Source: Oscillospiraceae bacterium (GTDB lineage Bacteria > Bacillota > Clostridia > Oscillospirales > Ruminococcaceae). Taken from it: a stretch of DNA of 64,000 nt. How positions within the stretch are numbered: the first letter of the stretch is position 1; every line of letters starts with the position of its first letter. The DNA lies in NCBI GenBank assembly GCA_902363145.1, contig CABIZB010000001.1, positions 62,001 through 126,000 on the forward strand, given 5' to 3'. The translations under genes and the position numbers were made by a program. Under the pieces are notes generated by a model. It was not told the origin of the DNA. It saw nothing but the letters and a program-made list of their open reading frames with translations, and made no database searches. Positions 8,345 through 16,466 of the stretch are shown here, in pieces.

Positions 8345-8393
8345 TAAAAAGCGAGTGTTCTTACAGCTTTTCAAATGCTGTAAGAACACTCGC
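8345..8393 (-). terminator. Terminator of tRNA-Leu(UAG)
   Basis: A perfect 17-bp inverted repeat (8351-8367 with 8377-8393) with a 9-base loop is followed on the minus strand by T5. It is the first clearly host sequence after the mobile element. Confidence 0.85.
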
Positions 8394-8395
8394 CA

Positions 8396-8478
8396 TGGTG
8401 CGGGTGACAGGACTTGAACCTGCACGCTTGCGCAATAGATCCTAAGTCTATCGTGTCTGCCAATTTCACCACACCCGC
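8396..8478 (-). tRNA. tRNA-Leu (anticodon UAG)
   Basis: The minus strand gives acceptor GCGGGTG pairing with CACCCGC, discriminator A and encoded CCA. The anticodon stem ATAGA/TCTAT encloses loop CTTAGGA with anticodon TAG. The T arm carries GGTTCAAGTCC, and the long variable arm typical of tRNA-Leu is present. Length is 83 bases including CCA. It reads CUA-type leucine codons. Confidence 0.95.
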
Positions 8479-8530
8479 ATTATGACGGATTGACCGTGTT
8501 TATTTGCATAATTACACGTATAACTTAATT

Positions 8531-8559
8531 ATTATATCACAAAAATCGAATGATGTCAA
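8531..8559 (-). promoter_or_regulatory. Promoter of tRNA-Leu(UAG)
   Basis: On the minus strand TTGACA (8559-8554), 17 bases, TATAAT (8536-8531): a perfect consensus promoter about 50 bases before the tRNA. Confidence 0.85.
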
Positions 8560-8629
8560 TGACTTTTTTGAAAAAATATACAACGGCGGTGTAAAAAATT
8601 ACGCTTAGAAAAATATACGCAAAATGTGC

Positions 8630-8658
8630 TTGACAGCGTAGGGTTTATGGAGTATAAT
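8630..8658 (+). promoter_or_regulatory. Promoter of the PEP carboxykinase gene
   Basis: TTGACA (8630-8635), 17-base spacer, TATAAT (8653-8658): perfect consensus. It leaves a long 5' untranslated leader of about 160 bases before ATG 8828. Confidence 0.85.
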
Positions 8659-8827
8659 ATTAACGTGGAATAATTTTTTGACAGGGAAGAGTGTTTAAAA
8701 GAATGAAAGATTTTTCTTGATGATGCTTGTGCGGACAGGCTGTATGGATGTTTGCAGGAACCTTGTCGGAAAATTTCATTTGCTTTTTCTCGTTAAAAAT
8801 ATCATTTTTATAAAGGAGATTTGATGT

Positions 8828-10663
8828 ATGTCACTTACAAACAATCCTAACGTACTCAAGTGGGTTGACGAAATGGTCGCTCTCACAAAGCCTGACAAGG
8901 TTGTATGGATCGACGGCAGCAAGGAGCAGCTCGATGCTCTTACTGACGAGGTTTGCTCCCTTCCCGAAGGCAACAGAGACAAGATGTACAGACTTAACCA
9001 GGAGAAGCTTCCCGGCTGCCTGTACCACAGAACTCTTCCCAACGACGTTGCTCGTGTAGAGGACAGAACATTCATCTGCACACCTACCAAGGAAGAAGCA
9101 GGTCCTACCAACAACTGGATGGATCCTAAGGAAATGTATGCTAAGCTCACTCCTCTTTATGACGGCGTTATGAAGGGTAGAACCATGTATGTTATCCCTT
9201 ACTCCATGGGTCCTATCGGTTCTCCTCTCGCTAAGGTCGGCGTTGAGCTTACTGACTCTATCTACGTTGTTCTTAACATGAACATCATGACAAGAATGGG
9301 CAAGCAGGCTTTTGAGAACCTGGGCGATACCTCCAACGATTTCGTAAGAGGTCTCCACTCCAAGGCTAATGTTGATCCCGAGAACAGATACATTGTTCAG
9401 TTCCCTCAGGACAACACTATCTGGTCCATCAACTCCGCATACGGCGGAAACGTTCTCCTCGGCAAGAAGTGCTTTGCACTCCGTATCGCTTCCTACCAGG
9501 GCAAGAACGAAGGATGGATGGCTGAGCATATGCTTATCCTCGGCGTTAAGAAGCCTGACGGCAAGGTTGTTTACATTACAGCTGCATTCCCCTCTGCTTG
9601 CGGCAAGACCAACCTCGCAATGCTCATTCCTCCTAAGACTTACAAGGATAAGGGCTACGAAGTATTCACCGTTGGTGATGATATCGCTTGGATGAAGCCC
9701 GGCGCTGACGGCAGACTTTACGCTATCAACCCCGAGAACGGCTTCTTCGGCGTTGCTCCCGGTACTAACGCTAAGTCCAACTACAACGCACTTGCTTCCA
9801 CAATGAAGAACACCATCTTCACAAACGTTGCTCTCAACAATGCTGATAACACAGTTTGGTGGGAAGGTCTCGATAAGAATCCTCCCGAGGATGCAACTGA
9901 GTGGAAGGGCGCTAAGGTAAACGGCAAGGAATACACTTCTGTTATCGGTGCTGACGGCAAGCCCCAGAAGCTGGCTCACCCCAACTCCAGATTTACAGCT
10001 CCTGCTGTTAACTGCCCCTGCGTATCTCCTGAGTTCAACAATCCTAACGGTGTTCCCGTTTCCGCTATCATCTTCGGCGGCAGACGTGCTTCCACCACTC
10101 CTCTGGTATATCAGTCCTTCGACTGGACACACGGAACTTACATCGGTTCTGCTGTTTCCTCCGAGACAACAGCTGCTGCTGTAGGTGCTGTCGGCGTTCT
10201 CCGTCACGATCCTATGGCAATGAAGCCCTTCATCGGCTACAATGTTGGTGACTACTGGGCACACTGGCTCGAAATGGGCGAGAAGCTCGGCGACAAGGCT
10301 CCTAAGATCTTCAATGTTAACTGGTTCAAGCAGGACGAGGAAGGTCACTTCATGTGGCCCGGCTTCGGCGATAACATGAGAGTTCTCGACTGGATCATCA
10401 AGCGCTGCGAGGGCACTATCGACGCTGAAGAAACTGCTATCGGTTACCTTCCCAAGAAGGGTGACATCAACCTCGAGGGTATTGAGGACGAGGTTACACC
10501 TGAGATCCTCGACAAGCTCCTTTATGTTGATAAGGACCTCTGGAAGAAGGAAATCGCAGAAATGCGCAGATACTACAAGGAAGACATCTCCGACAAGGGC
10601 GGCCACATTCCTGCTGCTCTCATCGCTCAGCTCGATAAGCTGGAAGAGAGACTTAACAAGTAA
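8828..10663 (+). CDS. pckG: Phosphoenolpyruvate carboxykinase (GTP-dependent type)
   Basis: The enzyme interconverts oxaloacetate + GTP and PEP + CO2 + GDP in the cytoplasm. In fermenting anaerobes it often runs toward oxaloacetate, for succinate formation or a malate shunt. At 611 residues it fits the GTP family, and the kinase-1a loop FPSACGKTN (residues 254-262) is the GTP-family form rather than the ATP-family one. Other conserved stretches are YVIPYSMGPIGSP and the FGGRR segment. Codons are strongly biased (AAG, CTC/CTT, GGC), a sign of high expression. AAAGGAG precedes ATG 8828. It is monocistronic, with its own promoter and terminator. Confidence 0.96.
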   Translation: MSLTNNPNVLKWVDEMVALTKPDKVVWIDGSKEQLDALTDEVCSLPEGNRDKMYRLNQEKLPGCLYHRTLPNDVARVEDRTFICTPTKEEAGPTNNWMDPKEMYAKLTPLYDGVMKGRTMYVIPYSMGPIGSPLAKVGVELTDSIYVVLNMNIMTRMGKQAFENLGDTSNDFVRGLHSKANVDPENRYIVQFPQDNTIWSINSAYGGNVLLGKKCFALRIASYQGKNEGWMAEHMLILGVKKPDGKVVYITAAFPSACGKTNLAMLIPPKTYKDKGYEVFTVGDDIAWMKPGADGRLYAINPENGFFGVAPGTNAKSNYNALASTMKNTIFTNVALNNADNTVWWEGLDKNPPEDATEWKGAKVNGKEYTSVIGADGKPQKLAHPNSRFTAPAVNCPCVSPEFNNPNGVPVSAIIFGGRRASTTPLVYQSFDWTHGTYIGSAVSSETTAAAVGAVGVLRHDPMAMKPFIGYNVGDYWAHWLEMGEKLGDKAPKIFNVNWFKQDEEGHFMWPGFGDNMRVLDWIIKRCEGTIDAEETAIGYLPKKGDINLEGIEDEVTPEILDKLLYVDKDLWKKEIAEMRRYYKEDISDKGGHIPAALIAQLDKLEERLNK

Positions 10664-10684
10664 TCTGAAAACTGCATAAGTTTT

Positions 10685-10715
10685 GCCCCTCAGGGATCTC
10701 CCTGAGGGGCTTTTT
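10685..10715 (+). terminator. Terminator of pckG
   Basis: An 11-bp perfect GC-rich stem (GCCCCTCAGGG with CCCTGAGGGGC) with a short loop is followed by T5. Confidence 0.9.
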
Positions 10716-10790
10716 GCGTTGCATCACTATAGACATTCCATGAAAAATATGCTATAATAAGGGAAATTATAACGCAATCGGAGAAATGAT

Positions 10791-12080
10791 ATGACGAAAA
10801 AGATAACGGTTCATCTGGCGGCATTTTTTGCGGCTATAGCGGTGATGTGGGGGCTGCTGGTGCTTACCTCTATTATCCCAAACAAAAAAATATATGAGGG
10901 GCTTATGGAAAGCGCCGATTATTACGGCAATACAGAGGCATTTTCCTTTGAAAACAGCGGAAAGCTGTGCGATGTTGCCGATAACTACGCCGATGCTATC
11001 CTGCTGAATATTCTGTGGAACATAGACAGCTCTCACCCTGTTTATTCCTCGCTGGATACCAAATACTACAGCGGGGAGGAGCTGGGCGTGAACTACGGGC
11101 TGTATGCTGCACTGAACGGCGTTGCTCCCGATACGGATTATTCCCGCTACTGGCACGGCTCGGTAATATTTATCCGTCCGCTGATGGCTTTTATGAGCGC
11201 TCGTGGGGTGAAAGCCGTGGGTCTGGCGGCTGTGATAATTCTTGCGGCGGTGTGCTGCGGTATTCTTGTGAAAAAGCGGCAGTATTTTGCGGCGGCGGCT
11301 CTGGCGGTGTCGCTGTGCTGCGTCCATGTGTGGAATGTGGGGCTGTCGCTGGAGTATATCCCTATGTTCATCGTAACCATGGCGATGTGCATTTTGTATG
11401 TGCTGCTTGAAAAAAAGGGTGATATTTATGTGACCGTGCTTTCCGTTATCGGGGGAGCTGCTGCGGCGTTTTTCGATTTTCTCACGGCTGAAACTTTGTC
11501 CATACTTCTCCCGCTGCTGCTGGTGGTGATCATCCGATACAGTGATGACCGACTTGAAGAGAATGGTCTTCCTCTTGTTATAAAAAGCGGCGGCTGCTGG
11601 GGAGCGGCGTATCTTATGACCTTTATTGTCAAATGGGCGGCGGCTTCAGCTGTGACAGGGGAGAACAAGTTCGTTTCAGCCATTCATTCGGCAGAGGTGC
11701 GCATAGACGGCGAGACTGATATGTCCCTGCCCATGCAGATAATATCCGCACCTCTGGCAAACATCTCCACACTTTTCGGCGGAGATGTGCGTGTTGACGG
11801 CGGACGCATCGCCTTGGGACTTATACTGACCGTTCTTATTTCGGGAAGCATATGCTTGCTTTTGGGCAGCAAAAAGCCCCCAAAGGCAGAGATAACAATA
11901 GCCGTACTGGGACTTGTGCCGTACCTGAGATACATCGTCCTCAGCAACCATTCATATCTTCATGAATATTTTACCTACAGGGCGCAGGCGGCGACTGTTA
12001 TGGCGCTTTGCGCATTGGTATGGCTTTGCATACGTGATAATAAACCGACCAAAAAGGTCAGACAGAAGGTGAAGCGGTGA
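10791..12080 (+). CDS. Multi-pass membrane protein of unknown function
   Basis: The 429-residue protein has an N-terminal membrane helix (about 8-28), an extracellular stretch of about 110 residues, and then some eight to ten hydrophobic segments, ending in a basic tail (KPTKKVRQKVKR). I do not recognise a catalytic motif. The layout recalls GT-C-like or polymer-assembly membrane proteins, and it overlaps a GT2 glycosyltransferase by four bases, so it probably acts in building or moving a surface glycan. The substrate is unknown. Confidence 0.75.
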   Translation: MTKKITVHLAAFFAAIAVMWGLLVLTSIIPNKKIYEGLMESADYYGNTEAFSFENSGKLCDVADNYADAILLNILWNIDSSHPVYSSLDTKYYSGEELGVNYGLYAALNGVAPDTDYSRYWHGSVIFIRPLMAFMSARGVKAVGLAAVIILAAVCCGILVKKRQYFAAAALAVSLCCVHVWNVGLSLEYIPMFIVTMAMCILYVLLEKKGDIYVTVLSVIGGAAAAFFDFLTAETLSILLPLLLVVIIRYSDDRLEENGLPLVIKSGGCWGAAYLMTFIVKWAAASAVTGENKFVSAIHSAEVRIDGETDMSLPMQIISAPLANISTLFGGDVRVDGGRIALGLILTVLISGSICLLLGSKKPPKAEITIAVLGLVPYLRYIVLSNHSYLHEYFTYRAQAATVMALCALVWLCIRDNKPTKKVRQKVKR

Positions 12081-12766
12081 CGGAATTTACTATACTTATG
12101 CCCTGCCTGAACGAGGAAAAGACCATCGGCAGCTGCATTGATGAGGCGAAAAAGGGTATAGCGGCAAGCAATATCTCCACCGAGATACTTGTGGCGGATA
12201 ACGGCAGCAGCGACCGTTCCGCTTTCATTGCCCGTGAGCATGGTGCAAGGGTGGTGAACGTGGCTGAAAAGGGTTATGGCAGCGCACTTATCGGCGGCAT
12301 AAAGGCGGCGCAGGGGAAATATATCATCATGGGCGACTGCGATATGAGCTACGATTTTTCCGATATTGGCGGCTTTGTGCAGAAGCTCCGTGAGGGCTAT
12401 GGGCTTGTTATGGGCAATCGCTTCGGCGGTATTGAAAGTGGCGCTATGTCCTTTTCCCACAGATATATCGGCGTGCCCTTGCTGTCGCTGGCAGGGCGGA
12501 TAAGATACCATACCTTTGTGACGGATTTTCACTGCGGCATCAGGGGATTTGACAGGGAAAAGGCTCTGGCGCTGGGACTGTCCTGCTCGGGCATGGAGTT
12601 TGCCACAGAGATCATAGGAAAATTCGCACGCTCGGGGGAGAAGATCGCTCAGATACCCGTAAAGCTGCGCAGGGACGGCAGAAACGGCAGATCGCACCTC
12701 AGAAGCATACCTGACGGCTGGCGGCATCTGAGGTTTATTATCACAAACAGCTGTGAAAAAAAATGA
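12077..12766 (+). CDS. Family 2 glycosyltransferase (dolichol/polyprenyl-phosphate sugar synthase-like)
   Basis: This 229-residue enzyme starts at a GTG overlapping the upstream stop codon (GTGA), which indicates coupling. It shows the GT-A fold signatures: ILMPCLNEEKTIGSCI at the N-terminus, VADNGSSDRS, GYGSALIGGI, and an acidic MGDCDMSYDF (the DXD-like metal site). The later MEFATEII is typical of polyprenyl-phosphate-sugar synthases. No membrane helices follow. It likely transfers a sugar from a nucleotide donor to a lipid phosphate for use by the partner membrane protein at 10791; the sugar and acceptor are inferred only. Confidence 0.88.
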   Translation: MTEFTILMPCLNEEKTIGSCIDEAKKGIAASNISTEILVADNGSSDRSAFIAREHGARVVNVAEKGYGSALIGGIKAAQGKYIIMGDCDMSYDFSDIGGFVQKLREGYGLVMGNRFGGIESGAMSFSHRYIGVPLLSLAGRIRYHTFVTDFHCGIRGFDREKALALGLSCSGMEFATEIIGKFARSGEKIAQIPVKLRRDGRNGRSHLRSIPDGWRHLRFIITNSCEKK

Positions 12767-12798
12767 GGCATTTGCAGGAGTTTGCAAATGCCTCTTTG
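12765..12798. terminator. Bidirectional terminator
   Basis: A 12-bp perfect stem (12765-12776 with 12783-12794) is flanked by T-rich runs in both directions, serving the convergent genes ending at 12766 and 12815. Confidence 0.85.
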
Positions 12799-12814
12799 TG
12801 TTATTCGGTAAATT

Positions 12815-14998
12815 TTATGAGTCAAGACCGTTGAGAATGTAATTGTAAATGCAGTGGTAAGCGTATTCCCTGGTAACATAGCCGTCGGGGTCAAAATTAC
12901 CGTTCTTGCTGCCGTCAACAGCGCCTGCAGCCCAGGCAATGGAGATGTAGCCCACATATGCGCTGCTGTCCGAAACGTCCTTGAAGGGGGACTTGAAGAT
13001 GTTCTTCATCTTGGCGTATCTGTCAGCGCCCATGTCCTTTACGAACAGCCTTGCCAGCTCTTTTCGTGTAAGATACTTGGCGGAAGTGCTTTCGCTGCCG
13101 TTTGCGGCATATTCCTCCACAACGGGGTCTTCGTAATAGCCTGCGTTTATCAGTGAAAGCAGAGCGTTTACCTCGTCAGCGGTTATTTTTGAATTGGGGG
13201 AGAACTTTTCATTGTCATGTATCTTGATGCCGTAGTTGTAAAGTGTGGCGATCTCGCTCTTGTACCGGGAATTGTCAAGGTCAGTGTAGGGGCAGGTCTC
13301 GCCCTGAGAAGCTGCCTTTTCAAGGGGCTTTCCGTTGTTGTCGCAGAGCTTTCCTGTTCTGGCGTTGAGCTTCCATGAATCCATGCTGTAGATGAGATAT
13401 GTGTGGGGCACGGATCTATAATCGGTAAAGCCGTCGTAATAGAGGGACATATCCTGCTGACCGAACAGCAGCTCAAGAGCCTTCTGCTTGTTGACTATCT
13501 TGCCATCGCCGAAATCAACGTCCTTGGTGTAGTTTGAGCTGATGCTTGTTACTCTGCCGTCGGAATTAACGGTAACGTAAATGGAGTCGCCCGAGACCTG
13601 AATGTTGTTTACGTATCTGTAGAACTTGAAGCTGCGGCTGGTTACGGTGTAGTTTTCCGTCTTGACAGCGGGAGCGGTGTTCTCGGGGTCAGCCTTGTAT
13701 TCGCCGAAAATGTCGCCGTAGTAATATTTTGCGGCTTCTTCGGCAATGAAATTGGCTTTCTTAACGTCCAGCGCCTGCTTGCTGTTCAGGGTGTAGTTGT
13801 TGAAGCTGATTACCTTTCCTGACTCAGCGTCAGCGGTAACGTATATCTCGCTGTATTCCTTTTTGTTGTTGATATAAAAGCGGCAGCTGATGGCAAAGCC
13901 GCTGGGAGCTTCTTCGCTATAGTCGATGTTAAAATCATTGACAAGGTGGCTCTTGGTGACGCCGATGTACTTGTCTTTCATCATCAGCTCCTTGAATTTA
14001 TCCGAGGTGAGCATCTTGCTCATATCCGCAAGCTTTTTCTTTTCCTCGTCGGTGAATTTTACGCCTGTTGCGGGAGTGGCTTCTATATCATCCTCTTCCA
14101 TCACGTCAAGCGCTTCTTCCTCGGCGGGCATGTCATAGCCGCTGTCACTGTATTTATCGGTGTCAAGAGCGGCAAGATAATCATCGTTCATGGTGGAATG
14201 TTCGCCTGTGGAAGCGTTGTAGATAAAGCTGTTCTGAGGCTCATAGACGATGCTTGCGGTGGTTTTGTTTGTTTCGTAGTCGGTGGATATCCTGTACCAT
14301 GGCTTTATGGTGACTTCCTTGGCGTAGATCTCCTTGATAGCTTCCTGAGTGAGAACATCAGCGGAAGAGCCGAACTTTGCGTTCTGCCACCAGTTCATAT
14401 CCATTCCCAGAACATCGCCTGTGTATTTGTTGAGATATATGCGGCCGCTGTTGTTTCTTACCTCAACGCTGCCGTATTTTCTGGAAAAGCTTATGGAAAC
14501 AATGTCGCTGTCCAGCCTCAGGCGGATATCATCGTCAGCCACGGTATAGCCTTTCATCGAGGGATTTACAGTGTAAAGCCAGCTCAGAGCCTTGTTGGCA
14601 AAAGCCTTCTTTGACATTTTTGCAAAGCCTCTTTTTTGACCGTAGTTGTATCTGTCGGGGCTTGTGTAGCTTGTTATCAAATCGCCCGTAACGGTGACAT
14701 AATAGCTGTTTCCGCTTATATCATCGGGATTTTCCCATGTGAAGTTATAGTTCTTTAATCCGTTGCTTTCGCCTGTGGTGCAGGAAAATTTGGAGTATTC
14801 CTCGGGGATAGTTATTCTTGATTTTACTGTGGCAAGTGCTTTTTCCATATCGCTTCTATCCTCCGTGTCGGCTGTCGCTGTCGATTTTGACGAAGCAGCT
14901 GCGGTGGCGTTGGGAGTTATTGTCTTTGCAAAGCAGACCGGTGCAGAGGCGTTCACTGCTATGGCAGCTGCCGCCAGAAGTGCTATCTGTTTTCTCAT
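12815..14998 (-). CDS. Secreted YcdB/YcdC-domain protein with C-terminal SLH repeats
   Basis: The 727-residue protein opens with a signal peptide (MRKQIALLAAAAIAVNASAP, cleavage near residue 24). It contains repeated YcdB/YcdC-like modules with YYVTVTGDLITSY, YLNKYTGDVLGMD, IYVTADAESGKVISFNNYT and IYVTVNSDGRVTSISSNYT, each a strand pair ending in a dipeptide turn. The last 170 residues carry S-layer-homology repeats (TDLDNSRYKSEIATLYNYGI, FKDVSDSSAYVGYISIAWAAG), which bind pyruvylated wall polymer. It is therefore probably surface-anchored. Function of YcdB domains is unknown; they resemble PepSY-type inhibitory domains. RBS is AGAAGG. An acidic linker (about residues 290-315) is low complexity. 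Confidence 0.85.
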   Translation of the reverse strand: MRKQIALLAAAAIAVNASAPVCFAKTITPNATAAASSKSTATADTEDRSDMEKALATVKSRITIPEEYSKFSCTTGESNGLKNYNFTWENPDDISGNSYYVTVTGDLITSYTSPDRYNYGQKRGFAKMSKKAFANKALSWLYTVNPSMKGYTVADDDIRLRLDSDIVSISFSRKYGSVEVRNNSGRIYLNKYTGDVLGMDMNWWQNAKFGSSADVLTQEAIKEIYAKEVTIKPWYRISTDYETNKTTASIVYEPQNSFIYNASTGEHSTMNDDYLAALDTDKYSDSGYDMPAEEEALDVMEEDDIEATPATGVKFTDEEKKKLADMSKMLTSDKFKELMMKDKYIGVTKSHLVNDFNIDYSEEAPSGFAISCRFYINNKKEYSEIYVTADAESGKVISFNNYTLNSKQALDVKKANFIAEEAAKYYYGDIFGEYKADPENTAPAVKTENYTVTSRSFKFYRYVNNIQVSGDSIYVTVNSDGRVTSISSNYTKDVDFGDGKIVNKQKALELLFGQQDMSLYYDGFTDYRSVPHTYLIYSMDSWKLNARTGKLCDNNGKPLEKAASQGETCPYTDLDNSRYKSEIATLYNYGIKIHDNEKFSPNSKITADEVNALLSLINAGYYEDPVVEEYAANGSESTSAKYLTRKELARLFVKDMGADRYAKMKNIFKSPFKDVSDSSAYVGYISIAWAAGAVDGSKNGNFDPDGYVTREYAYHCIYNYILNGLDS

Positions 14999-15139
14999 AT
15001 TATGACCTTCTTTCTGATGATTTCAGAATTTTTGTTTCTGATAATAATACAAATCATATTAGGAAAATTTTTCATTTTAAGTCAAAAAAATACAGATTTG
15101 TTATTCTGCACAATTTTTCAAATGATATTTGTGCATTGC

Positions 15140-15637
15140 TCATGCGTTTGATATTTCGGTGACGATGACCTCATTTCCGTGCTTTTTGATGATATCTGCC
15201 AGGTCATTGACATTCAGCCATACGGTTGCGGTGTTGTCATTGGGGTGAACGCCGATGAGAAAAGGCTCTTTGAAAAAGTCCTTGTCAAGGTAGAATATCA
15301 CACGCAGTTCGCTGTCATTAAGCAGCCCCAGAGGAGTAACGGCTCCCGGGATAAGACCCATTATGTCCATAAGCTCGCTTTCGGAGGCAAAGGTCAGAGG
15401 GCGTGTGCCCTGAGCTTTGCGGAACGCTTTCAGGTCAACACGCTTGTCTCCTTTGACGGTGATAAGATAATACTGCCGCCTTTTATCGTCACGGACAAAA
15501 AGGTTTTTTGCATCACATTCGGGGTGAGGGTTATCTATCTGCGCCAGCTCCGCCATGTTATATACAGCCTGATGCTCGGTTATCTCAAATTTTACTCCGC
15601 TTTGTGTAAGAAAGTCGTAAGCTTCCTGCTTGTTCAT
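15140..15637 (-). CDS. Prolyl-tRNA editing (YbaK/ProX-type) deacylase
   Basis: The 165-residue single-domain protein matches the free-standing YbaK/ProX family, which hydrolyses mischarged Ala- or Cys-tRNA(Pro). Visible features are the N-terminal strand KFEITEHQAVYNMAEL, CDAKNLFVRDDKRRQYYLITVKGDKRVDLK with the conserved lysine of the substrate pocket, and the conserved GAVTPLGLLND loop. ATG 15637 is chosen because AAAGGAG lies just upstream; an in-frame extension to 15742 is unsupported. It acts in the cytoplasm beside prolyl-tRNA synthetase. No neighbour suggests a special role. Confidence 0.9.
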   Translation of the reverse strand: MNKQEAYDFLTQSGVKFEITEHQAVYNMAELAQIDNPHPECDAKNLFVRDDKRRQYYLITVKGDKRVDLKAFRKAQGTRPLTFASESELMDIMGLIPGAVTPLGLLNDSELRVIFYLDKDFFKEPFLIGVHPNDNTATVWLNVNDLADIIKKHGNEVIVTEISNA

Positions 15638-15735
15638 GGGGCATATCTCCTTTGGATCTATTGATATTATCATATCACAGCGGGCGGTGAATGTCAATGA
15701 AACGGGGTAGCTTAAAGAGCATGAAATTGCCGTTA

Positions 15736-15764
15736 TTGACATTTGATATCAGTTGTGCTATACT
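15736..15764 (+). promoter_or_regulatory. Promoter of the gene at 15806
   Basis: TTGACA (15736-15741), 17 bases, TATACT (15759-15764), about 40 bases before the start codon. Confidence 0.75.
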
Positions 15765-15805
15765 AACTCTGACAGGAAATTACATAGGGATAAGGAGAAA
15801 TAGAA

Positions 15806-16408
15806 ATGAATAATTCATTCAGCGCATGGATGTTCAAGCATTTTTATCACAGCGCAGTAAAAGCCGAGCTGAAACGGCGTGGGTTCCCTCAGAGCACGGC
15901 AGATAAGGTAATCAGGGAATATGATAAAATATCCGCCCGTGCAAAGGATATAGGCAAATCAAGGCTTATCAGCAGCTACGTAATGGGCATATATTTTATT
16001 GCCATGAACCGCAGCACGGGAAAAGACGCCGAGGAGAATTTCGAGATATTCAGAGACGGCCTTTGCGCTTCAAAGCTGTTCCGCAAGGCGGTTGGCAATG
16101 CGGAAAGCTATCTTGATGAAAAGAAGATGGCGGGACGTCTCAAGTGGTCGGAGGACAGCCACAAGAGCTTATATGAAAATGACTGGGTGCTGGATATCCT
16201 GCCCGGAAACGGAGAATATGACCTGGGCTATGACTATCACCGGTGCGGCATATGCAAGCTTTGCAGCGACGAGGGCTGCCCTGAGCTGGCAAAGTACCTT
16301 TGCCGAATGGATTTTGTGCTTGCGGACATTATGGGCATGAAGCTTGTGAGAACAGGCACTATTGCAGAGGGCGCAGATATCTGCGATTTCAGATACAGCA
16401 GAAAATGA
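15806..16408 (+). CDS. L-2-amino-thiazoline-4-carboxylate hydrolase-like protein
   Basis: The 200-residue protein has the helical N-terminus and a C-terminal signature of the ATC-hydrolase family: HRCGICKLCSDEGCPELAKY, then CRMDFVLADIMGMKLVRTGT and the end motif CDFRY. Conserved Cys and Asp residues in this part are believed to be catalytic. The family name comes from an enzyme making L-cysteine from a thiazoline; most gut homologues have unproven substrates, and some seem to be regulatory. GGAG precedes ATG 15806. It is a single-gene unit. Confidence 0.8.
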   Translation: MNNSFSAWMFKHFYHSAVKAELKRRGFPQSTADKVIREYDKISARAKDIGKSRLISSYVMGIYFIAMNRSTGKDAEENFEIFRDGLCASKLFRKAVGNAESYLDEKKMAGRLKWSEDSHKSLYENDWVLDILPGNGEYDLGYDYHRCGICKLCSDEGCPELAKYLCRMDFVLADIMGMKLVRTGTIAEGADICDFRYSRK

Positions 16409-16423
16409 TCATCATAACATAAA

Positions 16424-16460
16424 AAACCGCCCCGTGGGGAATTTCATCACAGGGCGGTTT
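16424..16460 (-). terminator. Terminator for the ABC exporter pair
   Basis: A 9-bp stem AAACCGCCC/GGGCGGTTT (16424-16432 with 16452-16460) is followed on the minus strand by a T run into ATG-rich spacer. It also lies after the convergent gene ending at 16408. Confidence 0.8.
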
Positions 16461-16466
16461 GGCATA

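Larger units (their letters stand above)
1..8350. mobile_element. Right part of an integrative/conjugative or mobilizable element (TnpX/TnpW type)
   Basis: The segment carries, in order, an XRE regulator, a two-component system with ABC exporter, an ICE-type sigma factor plus HTH protein, a TnpW-like protein and a large serine recombinase. This is the gene set at recombinase-proximal ends of Tn4451-like and other Firmicute elements. The recombinase stop codon at 8334 is followed within 17 bases by the terminator hairpin of a host tRNA-Leu gene on the opposite strand, so the right junction should lie around 8335-8350. The left end is not in the window, and no relaxase or type IV secretion gene is visible here, so whether it is conjugative or only mobilizable cannot be told. 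The exact attachment core cannot be defined from one end. Confidence 0.75.

Noticed and set aside
8831..10606. 591-codon open frame on the minus strand opposite pckG
   Set aside because: It mirrors the strongly biased codons of pckG and shows no ribosome site, promoter or recognisable domain. The plus-strand gene is a certain enzyme, so this is a shadow.
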